Below, piece by piece: positions 1 through 5,382 of a stretch of DNA of 5,382 nucleotides. The notes beneath the pieces are model-generated. The model was not told the origin of the DNA. It made no database searches and saw nothing but the letters and a program-made list of their open reading frames with translations. The DNA comes from Oscillospiraceae bacterium (GTDB lineage: Bacteria > Bacillota > Clostridia > Oscillospirales > Acutalibacteraceae). The translations under genes were made by a program, and so were the position numbers. The DNA lies in contig CADBOL010000295.1 of assembly GCA_902796295.1 (NCBI GenBank), forward strand, positions 1 to 5,382, given 5' to 3'. Every line of letters starts with the position of its first letter. The first letter of the stretch is position 1.

Positions 1-9
1 AAAAGAAAC

Positions 10-41
10 AGTTCGCAGGAAGTATAAACAACCTGCGAACT
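10..41 (-). terminator. Hairpin terminator downstream of fba
   Basis: A perfect 10-bp inverted repeat (10-19 pairs with 32-41, arm core GTTCGCAGG/CCTGCGAAC) encloses a 12-nt loop. Read on the minus strand, the stem is followed by TGTTTCTTTT, a U-rich tail. It lies about 50 nt past the fba stop codon, where an intrinsic terminator is expected. On the plus strand the stem is followed by TTTTACAT, so it could also stop a rightward transcript entering from outside the window. Confidence 0.75.
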
Positions 42-92
42 TTTACATATAAACCGTCTGTTTGTTTTTCGCTTAAATGCCAAGCCCGTTAA

Positions 93-1028
93 TCAAGCTT
101 TGCCGGCGCAGCCAAATACATTGAGCATCTTATACTCAACAACATCCTGAATCGCCTGGCGTGCGGGTTTGAGATACTGTCTCGGGTCAAAATGATCGGG
201 ATAGAGATCAAACTGCTCGCGGATTGTCGCGGTGAGAGCAAGACGAAGGTCTGAGTCGACATTTATCTTGCAGACCGCCATCTCGGCCGCCTGTCTGAGC
301 ATAGTCTCGGGGATACCGATTGCATCGGGCATCTTTCCGCCGTGAGCGTTTATTTTTTCAACATACTCGGGCATAACGGATGAAGCGCCGTGAAGAACGA
401 TGGGGAAGCCGGGAAGACGTTTGCTGACCTCTTCGAGGATGTCAAATCTGAGCTGCGGCTTCTGGCCGGGCTTGAATTTATAAGCGCCGTGGCTTGTGCC
501 GATAGCGATGGCAAGTGAGTCAACGCCTGTCCTTGTGGCAAAATCCTCAACCTCTTCGGGCTTGGTGTAGCTCTCATTGCCCGCTTCAACCACAACATCA
601 TCCTCAACACCGGCAAGGGTGCCGAGCTCGCCTTCTACAACGCATCCGTGAGCGTGAGCATATTCAACGACTTTTCTTGTTACTTCGATATTCTCTTCAT
701 AGGGAAGGCTTGAGCCGTCGATCATAACGGATGTGAATCCGCCGTCTATGCAGGATTTGCATGTCTCGAAGTCGGGGCCGTGGTCAAGGTGAAGAGCAAT
801 GGGAACACCGGTCTGCATGGTTGCCGCTTCAACCATCTTGATAAGATAATCGTGGCCTGCATATGCCCTCGCGCCCTTTGATACCTGGAGAATAACCGGG
901 GACTGCAGCTTATCGGCGGCATTGACTATACCCTGAACTATCTCCATATTGTTTACGTTAAAAGCGCCTATGGCGTAACCGCCTTCGTAAGCCTTTTTGA
1001 ACATTTCGGTTGTTGTTACAAGTGCCAT
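93..1028 (-). CDS. fba: Class II fructose-1,6-bisphosphate aldolase
   Basis: This is a cytoplasmic, zinc-dependent glycolytic and gluconeogenic enzyme that reversibly splits fructose-1,6-bisphosphate into dihydroxyacetone phosphate and glyceraldehyde-3-phosphate. The 311-aa TIM-barrel protein is full length for the family. Visible motifs are HLDHG (80-84, catalytic Asp82 and zinc ligand His83), EGELG around Glu134, GTSHG with zinc ligand His180, LHGAS with zinc ligand His213, and KINVDSD (254-260) for phosphate binding. The GGKMPDAIGIPE stretch (230-241) fits fructose-bisphosphate aldolases of about 310-320 aa better than tagatose-bisphosphate aldolases, though substrate choice cannot be proven from sequence. 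The ATG is supported by an AAAGGAGA ribosome binding site 7 nt upstream and by the usual N-terminus (MALVTTTEMF). The stop is TGA. The gene has its own consensus promoter and a downstream hairpin, so it is probably monocistronic and highly expressed. Base composition is ordinary and all catalytic residues are present. Confidence 0.97.
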   Translation of the reverse strand: MALVTTTEMFKKAYEGGYAIGAFNVNNMEIVQGIVNAADKLQSPVILQVSKGARAYAGHDYLIKMVEAATMQTGVPIALHLDHGPDFETCKSCIDGGFTSVMIDGSSLPYEENIEVTRKVVEYAHAHGCVVEGELGTLAGVEDDVVVEAGNESYTKPEEVEDFATRTGVDSLAIAIGTSHGAYKFKPGQKPQLRFDILEEVSKRLPGFPIVLHGASSVMPEYVEKINAHGGKMPDAIGIPETMLRQAAEMAVCKINVDSDLRLALTATIREQFDLYPDHFDPRQYLKPARQAIQDVVEYKMLNVFGCAGKA

Positions 1029-1035
1029 AAATATG

Positions 1036-1043
1036 TCTCCTTT
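1036..1043 (-). promoter_or_regulatory. Ribosome binding site of fba
   Basis: On the minus strand this reads AAAGGAGA and ends 7 nt before the ATG at 1028. It is a strong Shine-Dalgarno match that fixes the aldolase start. Confidence 0.85.
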
Positions 1044-1064
1044 AAAGATATTGTTTACCCGATA

Positions 1065-1092
1065 ATTATAGCAAATTCTCGTCTTTTGTCAA
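1065..1092 (-). promoter_or_regulatory. Sigma-A promoter of fba with extended -10
   Basis: On the minus strand there is a perfect -35 box TTGACA (1092-1087), a 16-bp spacer and a perfect -10 box TATAAT (1070-1065). TG one base before the -10 forms the extended -10 motif TGCTATAAT. Transcription would start near 1058, giving a leader of about 30 nt before the ATG. Two perfect hexamers plus TGn suggest strong constitutive expression, which suits a glycolytic enzyme. I see no operator in the short leader. Confidence 0.88.
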
Positions 1093-1152
1093 TGAGTCGG
1101 GAGCAAATTGAGACCCGCAAAACAAAAAATCGGAGCAGTTCCCTTAATTCTG

Positions 1153-1181
1153 TTGAATTTCAGCATATTATTGGTTATAAT
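1153..1181 (+). promoter_or_regulatory. Sigma-A promoter of the unknown-protein/yitT operon
   Basis: A TTGAAT -35 box (1153-1158), a 17-bp spacer and a perfect TATAAT -10 box (1176-1181) lie upstream of the gene at 1224. Transcription would start near 1188 and leave a leader of about 36 nt. The promoter is divergent from, and does not overlap, the fba promoter. No separate promoter is visible before the second gene. Confidence 0.8.
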
Positions 1182-1210
1182 ATACAGTAATAAAAAACAA
1201 AACCGGATGA

Positions 1211-1216
1211 GAGGTG
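1211..1216 (+). promoter_or_regulatory. Ribosome binding site of the 208-aa protein gene
   Basis: GAGGTG sits 7 nt before the ATG at 1224. It is a good but not perfect Shine-Dalgarno sequence. Its position supports this ATG as the start, which also gives a sensible membrane-anchor N-terminus (MSKKIFW). Confidence 0.75.
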
Positions 1217-1223
1217 TTTTAAA

Positions 1224-1850
1224 ATGAGCAAAAAAATATTCTGGCTTGTTATCGTAGCGGTGCTTGCCGTCGCATTCTATATGGGAAATCCCCCTCCCAA
1301 GCATAAATCCGCTGCCGGGCTCCCCGATCCCACACAGATTCCCGCGACGGGTGAAGTCAACATGAAGCTCGAGGAATACGATGTCAATATAAAATACAAG
1401 GCATCATACAAAATTAAAGCTCTCGCGGTGAGCACAAAGAACTACTCCGGCACATCCATCCCCGATCTGCTCGCCAAAAAGGATGTCGCTCTCGCCTGGG
1501 GAAGCGTCGCCGAAAACAATGAAAAAGTTGATTTCAACTGGAGTCAGGACGGAAGATGGTATAAATGGATGGTAACCGACGGTTCCCAGCTGAGCGCCGC
1601 CGGCCTCTCGGAAAGCGATGTAAACAGACACTCCGCAAACAATCATCTCATACCCGCGGACGGCGAAATCAAAAAAGAAATAAGCAAAATCCGCAAGGGC
1701 GATATAGTTGAAATCACCGGCTATCTCGTCTCTCTCAAGGCCACAAATCCGGAGGGCGAGACCTATGACTGGAATTCAAGCCTTACGAGAACAGACACCG
1801 GTAACGGCGCGTGTGAGCTGATTTATGTAACGGGAGTCACGAGAGAATAG
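1224..1850 (+). CDS. Uncharacterised membrane-anchored extracytoplasmic protein
   Basis: I cannot assign a function to this 208-aa protein. Two lysines are followed by one hydrophobic segment (about residues 5-20), forming an uncleaved signal anchor or signal peptide. No lipobox cysteine is present. A Pro-rich stretch (22-40) leads to a soluble domain outside the membrane. Conserved-looking motifs are a Trp-rich patch (W106, W112, W115), RHSANNHLIPA (135-145), a KGDIVEITGYLV beta stretch (159-170) like a small beta-barrel strand pair, and the ending WNSSLTRTDTGNGACELIYV (183-202). The last motif contains the only cysteine, Cys197. From memory, HSxNxHLIPA and SSLxRxDxGxGACE recur in unnamed bacterial proteins, but I cannot search for them. 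The gene has its own promoter and ribosome binding site and stops with TAG 18 bp before a YitT-type gene, so the two are probably cotranscribed. GC content is like the neighbours and there is no sign of truncation. The coding call is secure but the function is unknown. Confidence 0.88.
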   Translation: MSKKIFWLVIVAVLAVAFYMGNPPPKHKSAAGLPDPTQIPATGEVNMKLEEYDVNIKYKASYKIKALAVSTKNYSGTSIPDLLAKKDVALAWGSVAENNEKVDFNWSQDGRWYKWMVTDGSQLSAAGLSESDVNRHSANNHLIPADGEIKKEISKIRKGDIVEITGYLVSLKATNPEGETYDWNSSLTRTDTGNGACELIYVTGVTRE

Positions 1851-1857
1851 TATTTAC

Positions 1858-1863
1858 AGAGGA
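1858..1863 (+). promoter_or_regulatory. Ribosome binding site of the YitT-family gene
   Basis: AGAGGA lies in the 18-bp gap between the two genes, 5 nt before the ATG at 1869. The close spacing supports translation from a shared transcript. Confidence 0.7.
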
Positions 1864-1868
1864 TACAG

Positions 1869-2762
1869 ATGAAAACAAAGCTTAAAGAAATCATAAGCTC
1901 ACTCAAACTGCTGAATTTCCTTGCGCTGACATTCGCCGGCATCATCTATGCCGTGGGAGTCACGATTTTCATGACACCCGTTCATTTATACGACAGCGGC
2001 ATGTCGGGCACATCAATGCTGCTCGGTCAGGTGACGCCGTCATTCCTGCCGCTCTCGTTTTTCCTTATAATTCTCAATGTGCCGCTTTTCCTTTACGGGC
2101 TTAAGAAGCAGGGCGCCGCCTCGACTGTTTATTCGATTTACACGGTCGGTATCTATGCGCTGTTTGCCTGGCTCATAACGGATGTGCTTCCCGTTGACGT
2201 GAGCATTGCCTCCCCTCTCGCGGGCAAGGATTTACTGCTCTGCGCCATATTCGGCGGAGTAGTCTCGGGAGCGGGCAGCGGCATCGCGATAAGATTCGGC
2301 GGAGCGGTTGACGGCATGGAGATCATCGCGGTTATATTCGCGAAGAAGCTGAGCCTTACGGTCGGCAGCTTTATGATGATTTACAATGTCATCCTTTATA
2401 TAATCTGCGGTGTGGTCATTCACAGCTGGACTCTGCCTCTTTATTCAATAGTCACCTGCGTTGCCGCGCTCAAGACAGTTGACGCGATTGTCGAGGGCTT
2501 TGACAGGGCAAAATGCGCAATGATAGTCACAACGAAACCGTTTGAGATAGGGATCGAGCTCAGCGAGGCTTTTGAGAGCGGAGTGACACAGGTAGAGGCG
2601 CGCGGCGGCTACTCGCAGCAACCGAAATCCATAATCTATTTTATAGTCAACAGATTCCAGGTAACCAGAATGAAAAGCATAGTCCACTCCATTGACCCGA
2701 AAGCGTTTATTTCAATAAGTGAAGTCGCGGATGTATACAAAGCGGGAGCGGAAAAAGAGTAA
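1869..2762 (+). CDS. YitT family membrane protein (DUF161 + DUF2179)
   Basis: This 297-aa integral membrane protein has the standard two-part layout of the YitT family. The N-terminal membrane domain has about six hydrophobic segments (roughly 14-36, 60-78, 86-103, 121-142, 167-184 and 187-204). It includes the family's glycine-rich stretch, GSGIAIRFGGAVDGMEIIA (136-154), between membrane segments. The C-terminal soluble DUF2179 domain (about 216-290) contains GGYSQQPKSIIYFIVNRFQ (246-264) and IDPKAFISISEVADVY (275-290), typical of the family. The substrate or role is not established for most YitT proteins; transport is often assumed. Length is normal, with no missing part. The family glycine-rich motif often reads GGxxGGxD, and here it is GGAVDGME, a modest variant. 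It follows the 208-aa protein by 18 bp and is followed by a strong hairpin, so it ends the operon. I do not give a gene symbol because several paralogues usually exist per genome. Confidence 0.93.
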   Translation: MKTKLKEIISSLKLLNFLALTFAGIIYAVGVTIFMTPVHLYDSGMSGTSMLLGQVTPSFLPLSFFLIILNVPLFLYGLKKQGAASTVYSIYTVGIYALFAWLITDVLPVDVSIASPLAGKDLLLCAIFGGVVSGAGSGIAIRFGGAVDGMEIIAVIFAKKLSLTVGSFMMIYNVILYIICGVVIHSWTLPLYSIVTCVAALKTVDAIVEGFDRAKCAMIVTTKPFEIGIELSEAFESGVTQVEARGGYSQQPKSIIYFIVNRFQVTRMKSIVHSIDPKAFISISEVADVYKAGAEKE

Positions 2763-2796
2763 AATAATTATACCGAATTAATATCAAAGACAGACA

Positions 2797-2830
2797 TTCC
2801 GGGCGGGTCAATGACCCGCCCGGAAGTTTT
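2797..2830 (+). terminator. Strong GC-rich terminator between convergent genes
   Basis: A 13-bp perfect stem (2797-2809 with 2813-2825, arm TTCCGGGCGGGTC) with the 3-nt loop AAT is followed by GTTTT, and a seven-T run follows at 2840-2846. It lies 34 bp after the YitT-family stop. The facing gene ends at 2861, so the minus-strand transcript also runs into this hairpin. Its U-tract in that direction (TGTCTTTG) is weaker, but the stem probably serves both genes. Confidence 0.9.
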
Positions 2831-2860
2831 GATTATGAGTTTTTTTCTTGAATAGATTTT

Positions 2861-5382
2861 TTACTGTTCAATTACCGGAAGGTTTCCGAACAGAGTTCTG
2901 AAAAAAGCGATCAATCTCGCGAAGAAACCGTTGCTGACTGTTACCGTCTCTTTTTCCGATTCGGAGAGGATGCTTCCGTCTCTGCCGATCAGTTTTGCCT
3001 GAACAGTGAAGTCATCTTTTACCCCTTCGGCTTTATACTTTTCACCGGTTACGCCGGAATCCTTTCCGTTTATGAACCAGTGTATGCTTGACCCTTCGGG
3101 CGCATCAACTGTCTCGGCGGTAAAGGTTATGGTGGTGCGGTAGGAGAGATTGCGGGACTGGACGAAATTTCTTATAAACAAATTTCCTTTAAATGAATCT
3201 TCAATTATTTCTCCTCTTTCATTGATTATTAATTTGTTCTTGCTATTATTGCCTCTTATTTCTTTATCGGATTTTTCATTGCCATTTTCTTTTGTTTTTA
3301 CGCTAATATCACATATACCTTCCAATGAGAGCTCATCTGATAATAAACTGATTTCAGCAACATCCTCTGTTATTGTCCCTTTAATTTCTGTGGTGATAAC
3401 AGAACCATTAGAACTTAATTTTTTTATTTCAATGTCTGCTCCCTGTCCTTGGCTCTCTTTTTGGACATATGTAACTCCCTCATCTAAAATCTTTATCTCC
3501 GAGTTTTGCCCTTTGTTTAAAGTAGATGAAAGTGCCGTTTTATTGCCGGCAACTTCAATCTTTTCACCGTCCTTTTCAACTTTGAGAACATTGACTTCCG
3601 GGGTTTCTGACCAATATAACTTTTTATTGTTTTCTTCTCCGGATGTTGTCTTTATAGGAATAAGATTCTCTTCATTCTCCAAAATAACACCATCTGTACA
3701 ACACACAATATATCTTCGGCTCGATTTGGTGTTTCTTGAAATATTAATCTTTCCGGTGCTTGTATTGCCTGAATAATTATAGTTTGAATTGTATTCGTCA
3801 AGATTCATATTATATTTTAACACAGCATAAGGTGAAATAATATCGTCAATATAGTTTATAGAGGCAGGATTCCTATTATCTTCGCTGTCCCAAACCCATC
3901 CGCCTCCGGAGTAAGTCCATTCGTCCGCATTTCTTTTTTTCCTGATCAATGTTTCACCATTTGGCTCGTTGGAATCATAAACAATAATGTTTCCTTCATT
4001 AACTCCGATTCCTAAAACCGTATGCCCTCCTGGACCTCCCCACAAATCAATGGCAACAGGTATTCCCGACTCTAATGATTCATAAACAGCATTGTAAACA
4101 TTATCAAACCCGGCATATTCTTCTGTATTTCTCATTGTACTTATTGTATCATTATATTGATACACGTGACAATATTTAATAAAATCTCTTGCCGACATGC
4201 TCAAGTCAGAATTATTTGAATTGATATTAATGTCTCTCAAATTATTATAGCTGTGATTGTCTTGATATGTGTCAGCTCCCGGCAATCCTAAAAAATTTGA
4301 ATCGCATGAAACGGCAAAACCAAAGCAGTGACCATGTGGATTTAAATTTCCATGAGAATCAAATTCCATCCAATGATAAGCCACATCGCCTTCAATCTCT
4401 CCGAATATATCAACAAAATAATGCCTGTCAATTAATTCGCTTATGTTTCCAAAACTATAAGTGTCCTCAAAAAATGAAAACCCGGGAACATATGCTTTAT
4501 TAAAAGCATGAACATCAACGCTGCGCGTTATACCATCCGGCGTAGAAAGAGTAACAACATAGTCCCCTTCTGCCTTTGCTTTTATTATTATACTAAATGT
4601 TATTTCTTCTGTATTCGTATTCAAGACTGAAGCGGGTGTATTGATAACAACATTGTTTGAATTTGATGACCATAATAAATCCGCCCCTGAACCGCTGTAA
4701 TTTGATATTGTTCCGCTAATATATAAATCTCTGTTTATAATTGTTTCGTATTTTTCTTTAACGAATGAAATTTGGGGCAGATTTCGCCCTTTTCTTAAAA
4801 TGCTTTTTATGTTATCATTACCTGCACCTAGATCAATCCCGTTAAACTGTTCCTCTGTTCCGGAATAATAAATATCCGTCAGATTGTTGCTGCCGTTAAA
4901 TACATTGTCTCCCAGTTTTTTGAGAGAAACCGGCAGTTCAATTGTCGTAAGCTTGTGGCACCATGCAAAAGCAAAGCTTCCGATTTTCTCGCAAGGTTCG
5001 GGAATAACAACGTTATCAATCTCTGAACACTGCGCAAAAGCATAATCTCCGATTTTTTCGAGAGAATTGCCGAATTCAACCGTCTTCAATCCGTAGCAAT
5101 AATAGAATGCATAATCTCCGATTGACTCAACCGCTGACAATGTAACGCTCTCTATTCCGGGGCAATTGTAAAATGCACTTTTGCCTATTGTTTTAAGCGA
5201 AGCGGGGAATTCCACTTCTTTAAGATTCTGCATATTGCAGAAATAATAATCGCCTATATGAGTGATTCCGTTTGAAATAACAACTTTTTCTATTTCTTTA
5301 TTGTTATAATAAGGGGCCTGCATATTATTTGAGTAATCTGTCATCTTTCCGGAGCCTGAAATTGTCAGGATTTTGCCCGTAG
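2861..5382 (-). CDS. BspA-type LRR surface protein with papain-like cysteine peptidase domain, 5' end outside window
   Basis: This is a large, probably exported, multidomain protein, at least 839 codons long. Residues are counted from the in-frame ATG at 5344, but that ATG is not the likely start. The frame is open upstream to the edge and encodes TGKILTISGSGKMTDY, the usual flank before BspA/LRR_5 repeats, and there is no signal peptide after the ATG. Domains in order are: six 23-residue LRRs (18-154, IGDYAF-type), a cap LTDIYYSGTEEQFNGI (155-170), a beta-rich Ig-like spacer (about 193-283), and a papain-fold cysteine peptidase (about 320-510). The peptidase shows candidate Cys340 in GHCFGFAV, His441 in GGHTVLGIG and Asp457 in VYDSNEP. 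An unassigned beta-rich Lys/Glu/Asn-rich region (510-720), an Ig-like module (721-803) and a hydrophobic tail FFARLIAFFRTLFG (807-820) follow. The gene ends with TAA. It is likely cell-surface or secreted, acting in binding plus proteolysis; the substrate is unknown. Base composition is mosaic. The peptidase call rests on motif order and spacing, and activity is inferred. Confidence 0.9.
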   Translation of the reverse strand, partial: TGKILTISGSGKMTDYSNNMQAPYYNNKEIEKVVISNGITHIGDYYFCNMQNLKEVEFPASLKTIGKSAFYNCPGIESVTLSAVESIGDYAFYYCYGLKTVEFGNSLEKIGDYAFAQCSEIDNVVIPEPCEKIGSFAFAWCHKLTTIELPVSLKKLGDNVFNGSNNLTDIYYSGTEEQFNGIDLGAGNDNIKSILRKGRNLPQISFVKEKYETIINRDLYISGTISNYSGSGADLLWSSNSNNVVINTPASVLNTNTEEITFSIIIKAKAEGDYVVTLSTPDGITRSVDVHAFNKAYVPGFSFFEDTYSFGNISELIDRHYFVDIFGEIEGDVAYHWMEFDSHGNLNPHGHCFGFAVSCDSNFLGLPGADTYQDNHSYNNLRDININSNNSDLSMSARDFIKYCHVYQYNDTISTMRNTEEYAGFDNVYNAVYESLESGIPVAIDLWGGPGGHTVLGIGVNEGNIIVYDSNEPNGETLIRKKRNADEWTYSGGGWVWDSEDNRNPASINYIDDIISPYAVLKYNMNLDEYNSNYNYSGNTSTGKINISRNTKSSRRYIVCCTDGVILENEENLIPIKTTSGEENNKKLYWSETPEVNVLKVEKDGEKIEVAGNKTALSSTLNKGQNSEIKILDEGVTYVQKESQGQGADIEIKKLSSNGSVITTEIKGTITEDVAEISLLSDELSLEGICDISVKTKENGNEKSDKEIRGNNSKNKLIINERGEIIEDSFKGNLFIRNFVQSRNLSYRTTITFTAETVDAPEGSSIHWFINGKDSGVTGEKYKAEGVKDDFTVQAKLIGRDGSILSESEKETVTVSNGFFARLIAFFRTLFGNLPVIEQ
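2864..3184 (-). other. C-terminal Ig-like module with hydrophobic tail
   Basis: Residues 721-803 form a compact beta-rich module with FIRNFVQSRNLSYRTTITF, a DAPEGSSIHWFINGK strand and DDFTVQAKLIGRDG, closing with SESEKETVTVSNG. The last 21 residues are FFARLIAFFRTLFG then NLPVIEQ, a short hydrophobic, possibly amphipathic helix with two arginines. From memory, very similar endings occur on otherwise unrelated exported proteins of gut Clostridia, suggesting a mobile C-terminal cassette for anchoring or sorting. That is recall and inference, not a search result. Confidence 0.6.
3974..4327 (-). other. Papain-like cysteine peptidase core inside the LRR protein
   Basis: The segment runs from the candidate nucleophile codon (TGC, 4327-4325, Cys340) through His441 (4024-4022) to Asp457 (3976-3974). 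GHCFGFAVSC places a Cys at the start of a helix. GGHTVLGIGV followed by IIVYDSNEP is the His strand then Asp strand seen in C39-like and other papain-fold peptidases. The 101-residue Cys-His gap and 16-residue His-Asp gap are plausible for that fold. Asn459 is an alternative third residue. The exact peptidase family cannot be set without a profile search. Confidence 0.72.
4883..5293 (-). repeat. Six tandem BspA-type leucine-rich repeats (about 69-bp units)
   Basis: The units run right to left on the minus strand: 5293-5225, 5224-5156, 5155-5090 (one codon short), 5089-5021, 5020-4952 and 4951-4883. The protein consensus is LxxVxxPxSLxxIGDxAFxxCxx. The DNA copies are diverged, but a 15-nt identity (GCATAATCTCCGATT on the plus strand) recurs at 5040-5054 and 5109-5123, exactly 69 bp apart. 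In BspA-like proteins such repeats form a solenoid that binds host or matrix proteins or other bacteria; the ligand here is unknown. Confidence 0.88.

Noticed and set aside
350..727. Two short open frames inside the aldolase gene (350-616 minus, 515-727 plus).
   Set aside because: Both lie fully within a complete aldolase gene with all catalytic motifs; they are frame shadows.
1098..1117. CGGG...CCCG as a hairpin terminator or riboswitch stem.
   Set aside because: Only four base pairs with a 12-nt loop, lying upstream of both promoters' start sites, so it would not be transcribed from either.
1089..1304. A 71-codon minus-strand open frame over the divergent promoter region.
   Set aside because: It covers both the plus-strand promoter and the start of the 208-aa gene. 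It has no recognisable domain and would place coding sequence through well-formed promoter elements.
1869..2762. The GGAVDGME variant in the YitT protein as a sign of a broken gene.
   Set aside because: Length, membrane segments and the DUF2179 domain are intact, and this motif varies within the family.
2864..2881. LPVIE near the C-terminus as a sortase LPxTG-like signal.
   Set aside because: The Thr-Gly is missing and there is no downstream membrane segment or basic tail; the protein ends one residue later.
3150..3776. A 208-codon plus-strand open frame antisense to the LRR-peptidase gene.
   Set aside because: It is the complement of an AT-rich Lys/Glu/Asn-coding region, which automatically yields a Ser/Leu/Phe-rich frame. 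It has no ribosome binding site or recognisable domain, and the minus-strand frame has clear domains.
4267..5079. Short open frames at 4267-4503 (plus) and 4879-5079 (minus) inside the LRR-peptidase gene.
   Set aside because: They overlap recognisable peptidase and LRR coding sequence in other frames and have no independent support. The second reflects the 69-bp repeat read in a different frame.

Overview
The window looks like chromosomal DNA from a low-to-mid GC Gram-positive anaerobe of the class Clostridia, probably a gut or rumen Oscillospiraceae/Ruminococcaceae-like lineage. This inference rests on the AGGAG-type ribosome binding sites, near-consensus sigma-A promoters, a YitT-family membrane protein, and a large BspA-type leucine-rich-repeat surface protein of a kind common in gut Firmicutes. 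The species cannot be named from the sequence. There are four genes and no RNA gene, mobile element or CRISPR array that I can support.

Layout. (1) Bases 1-1028, minus strand: a hairpin with a U-rich tail follows a complete class II fructose-1,6-bisphosphate aldolase gene (fba, 311 aa). (2) Bases 1029-1223: a divergent control region. One consensus promoter (extended -10) drives fba leftward, and a second promoter with a 17-bp spacer drives the next two genes rightward. (3) Bases 1224-2762, plus strand: a two-gene operon with an 18-bp gap. It encodes an uncharacterised membrane-anchored extracytoplasmic protein (208 aa) and a YitT-type (DUF161 + DUF2179) integral membrane protein (297 aa). 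(4) Bases 2763-2860: a strong GC-rich hairpin between two convergent genes. (5) Bases 2861 to the right edge, minus strand: a large multidomain surface protein. The first in-frame ATG is at 5344, but the frame stays open to the window edge, so the true start and any signal peptide lie outside.

The most interesting object is this last gene. It joins six 23-residue BspA-type LRRs, a beta-rich spacer, a papain-like cysteine peptidase core (candidate Cys340/His441/Asp457, counted from the ATG at 5344), a long unassigned beta-rich region, an Ig-like module and a hydrophobic C-terminal tail with no sortase signal. Its base composition is mosaic by hand count: about 43% GC in the LRR part, 31-34% in two samples of the middle, and about 48% in the C-terminal module. 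The sharp step near 3180 falls on a protein-domain border, which suggests assembly by domain exchange.

The genes do not form an obvious pathway. fba is central glycolysis, the plus-strand pair is an envelope-protein operon of unknown role, and the LRR-peptidase is an accessory exported protein. I see no strong evidence for a new multi-gene system. The candidates for novelty are the LRR-peptidase architecture with its C-terminal module, and the conserved-looking unknown protein paired with YitT.
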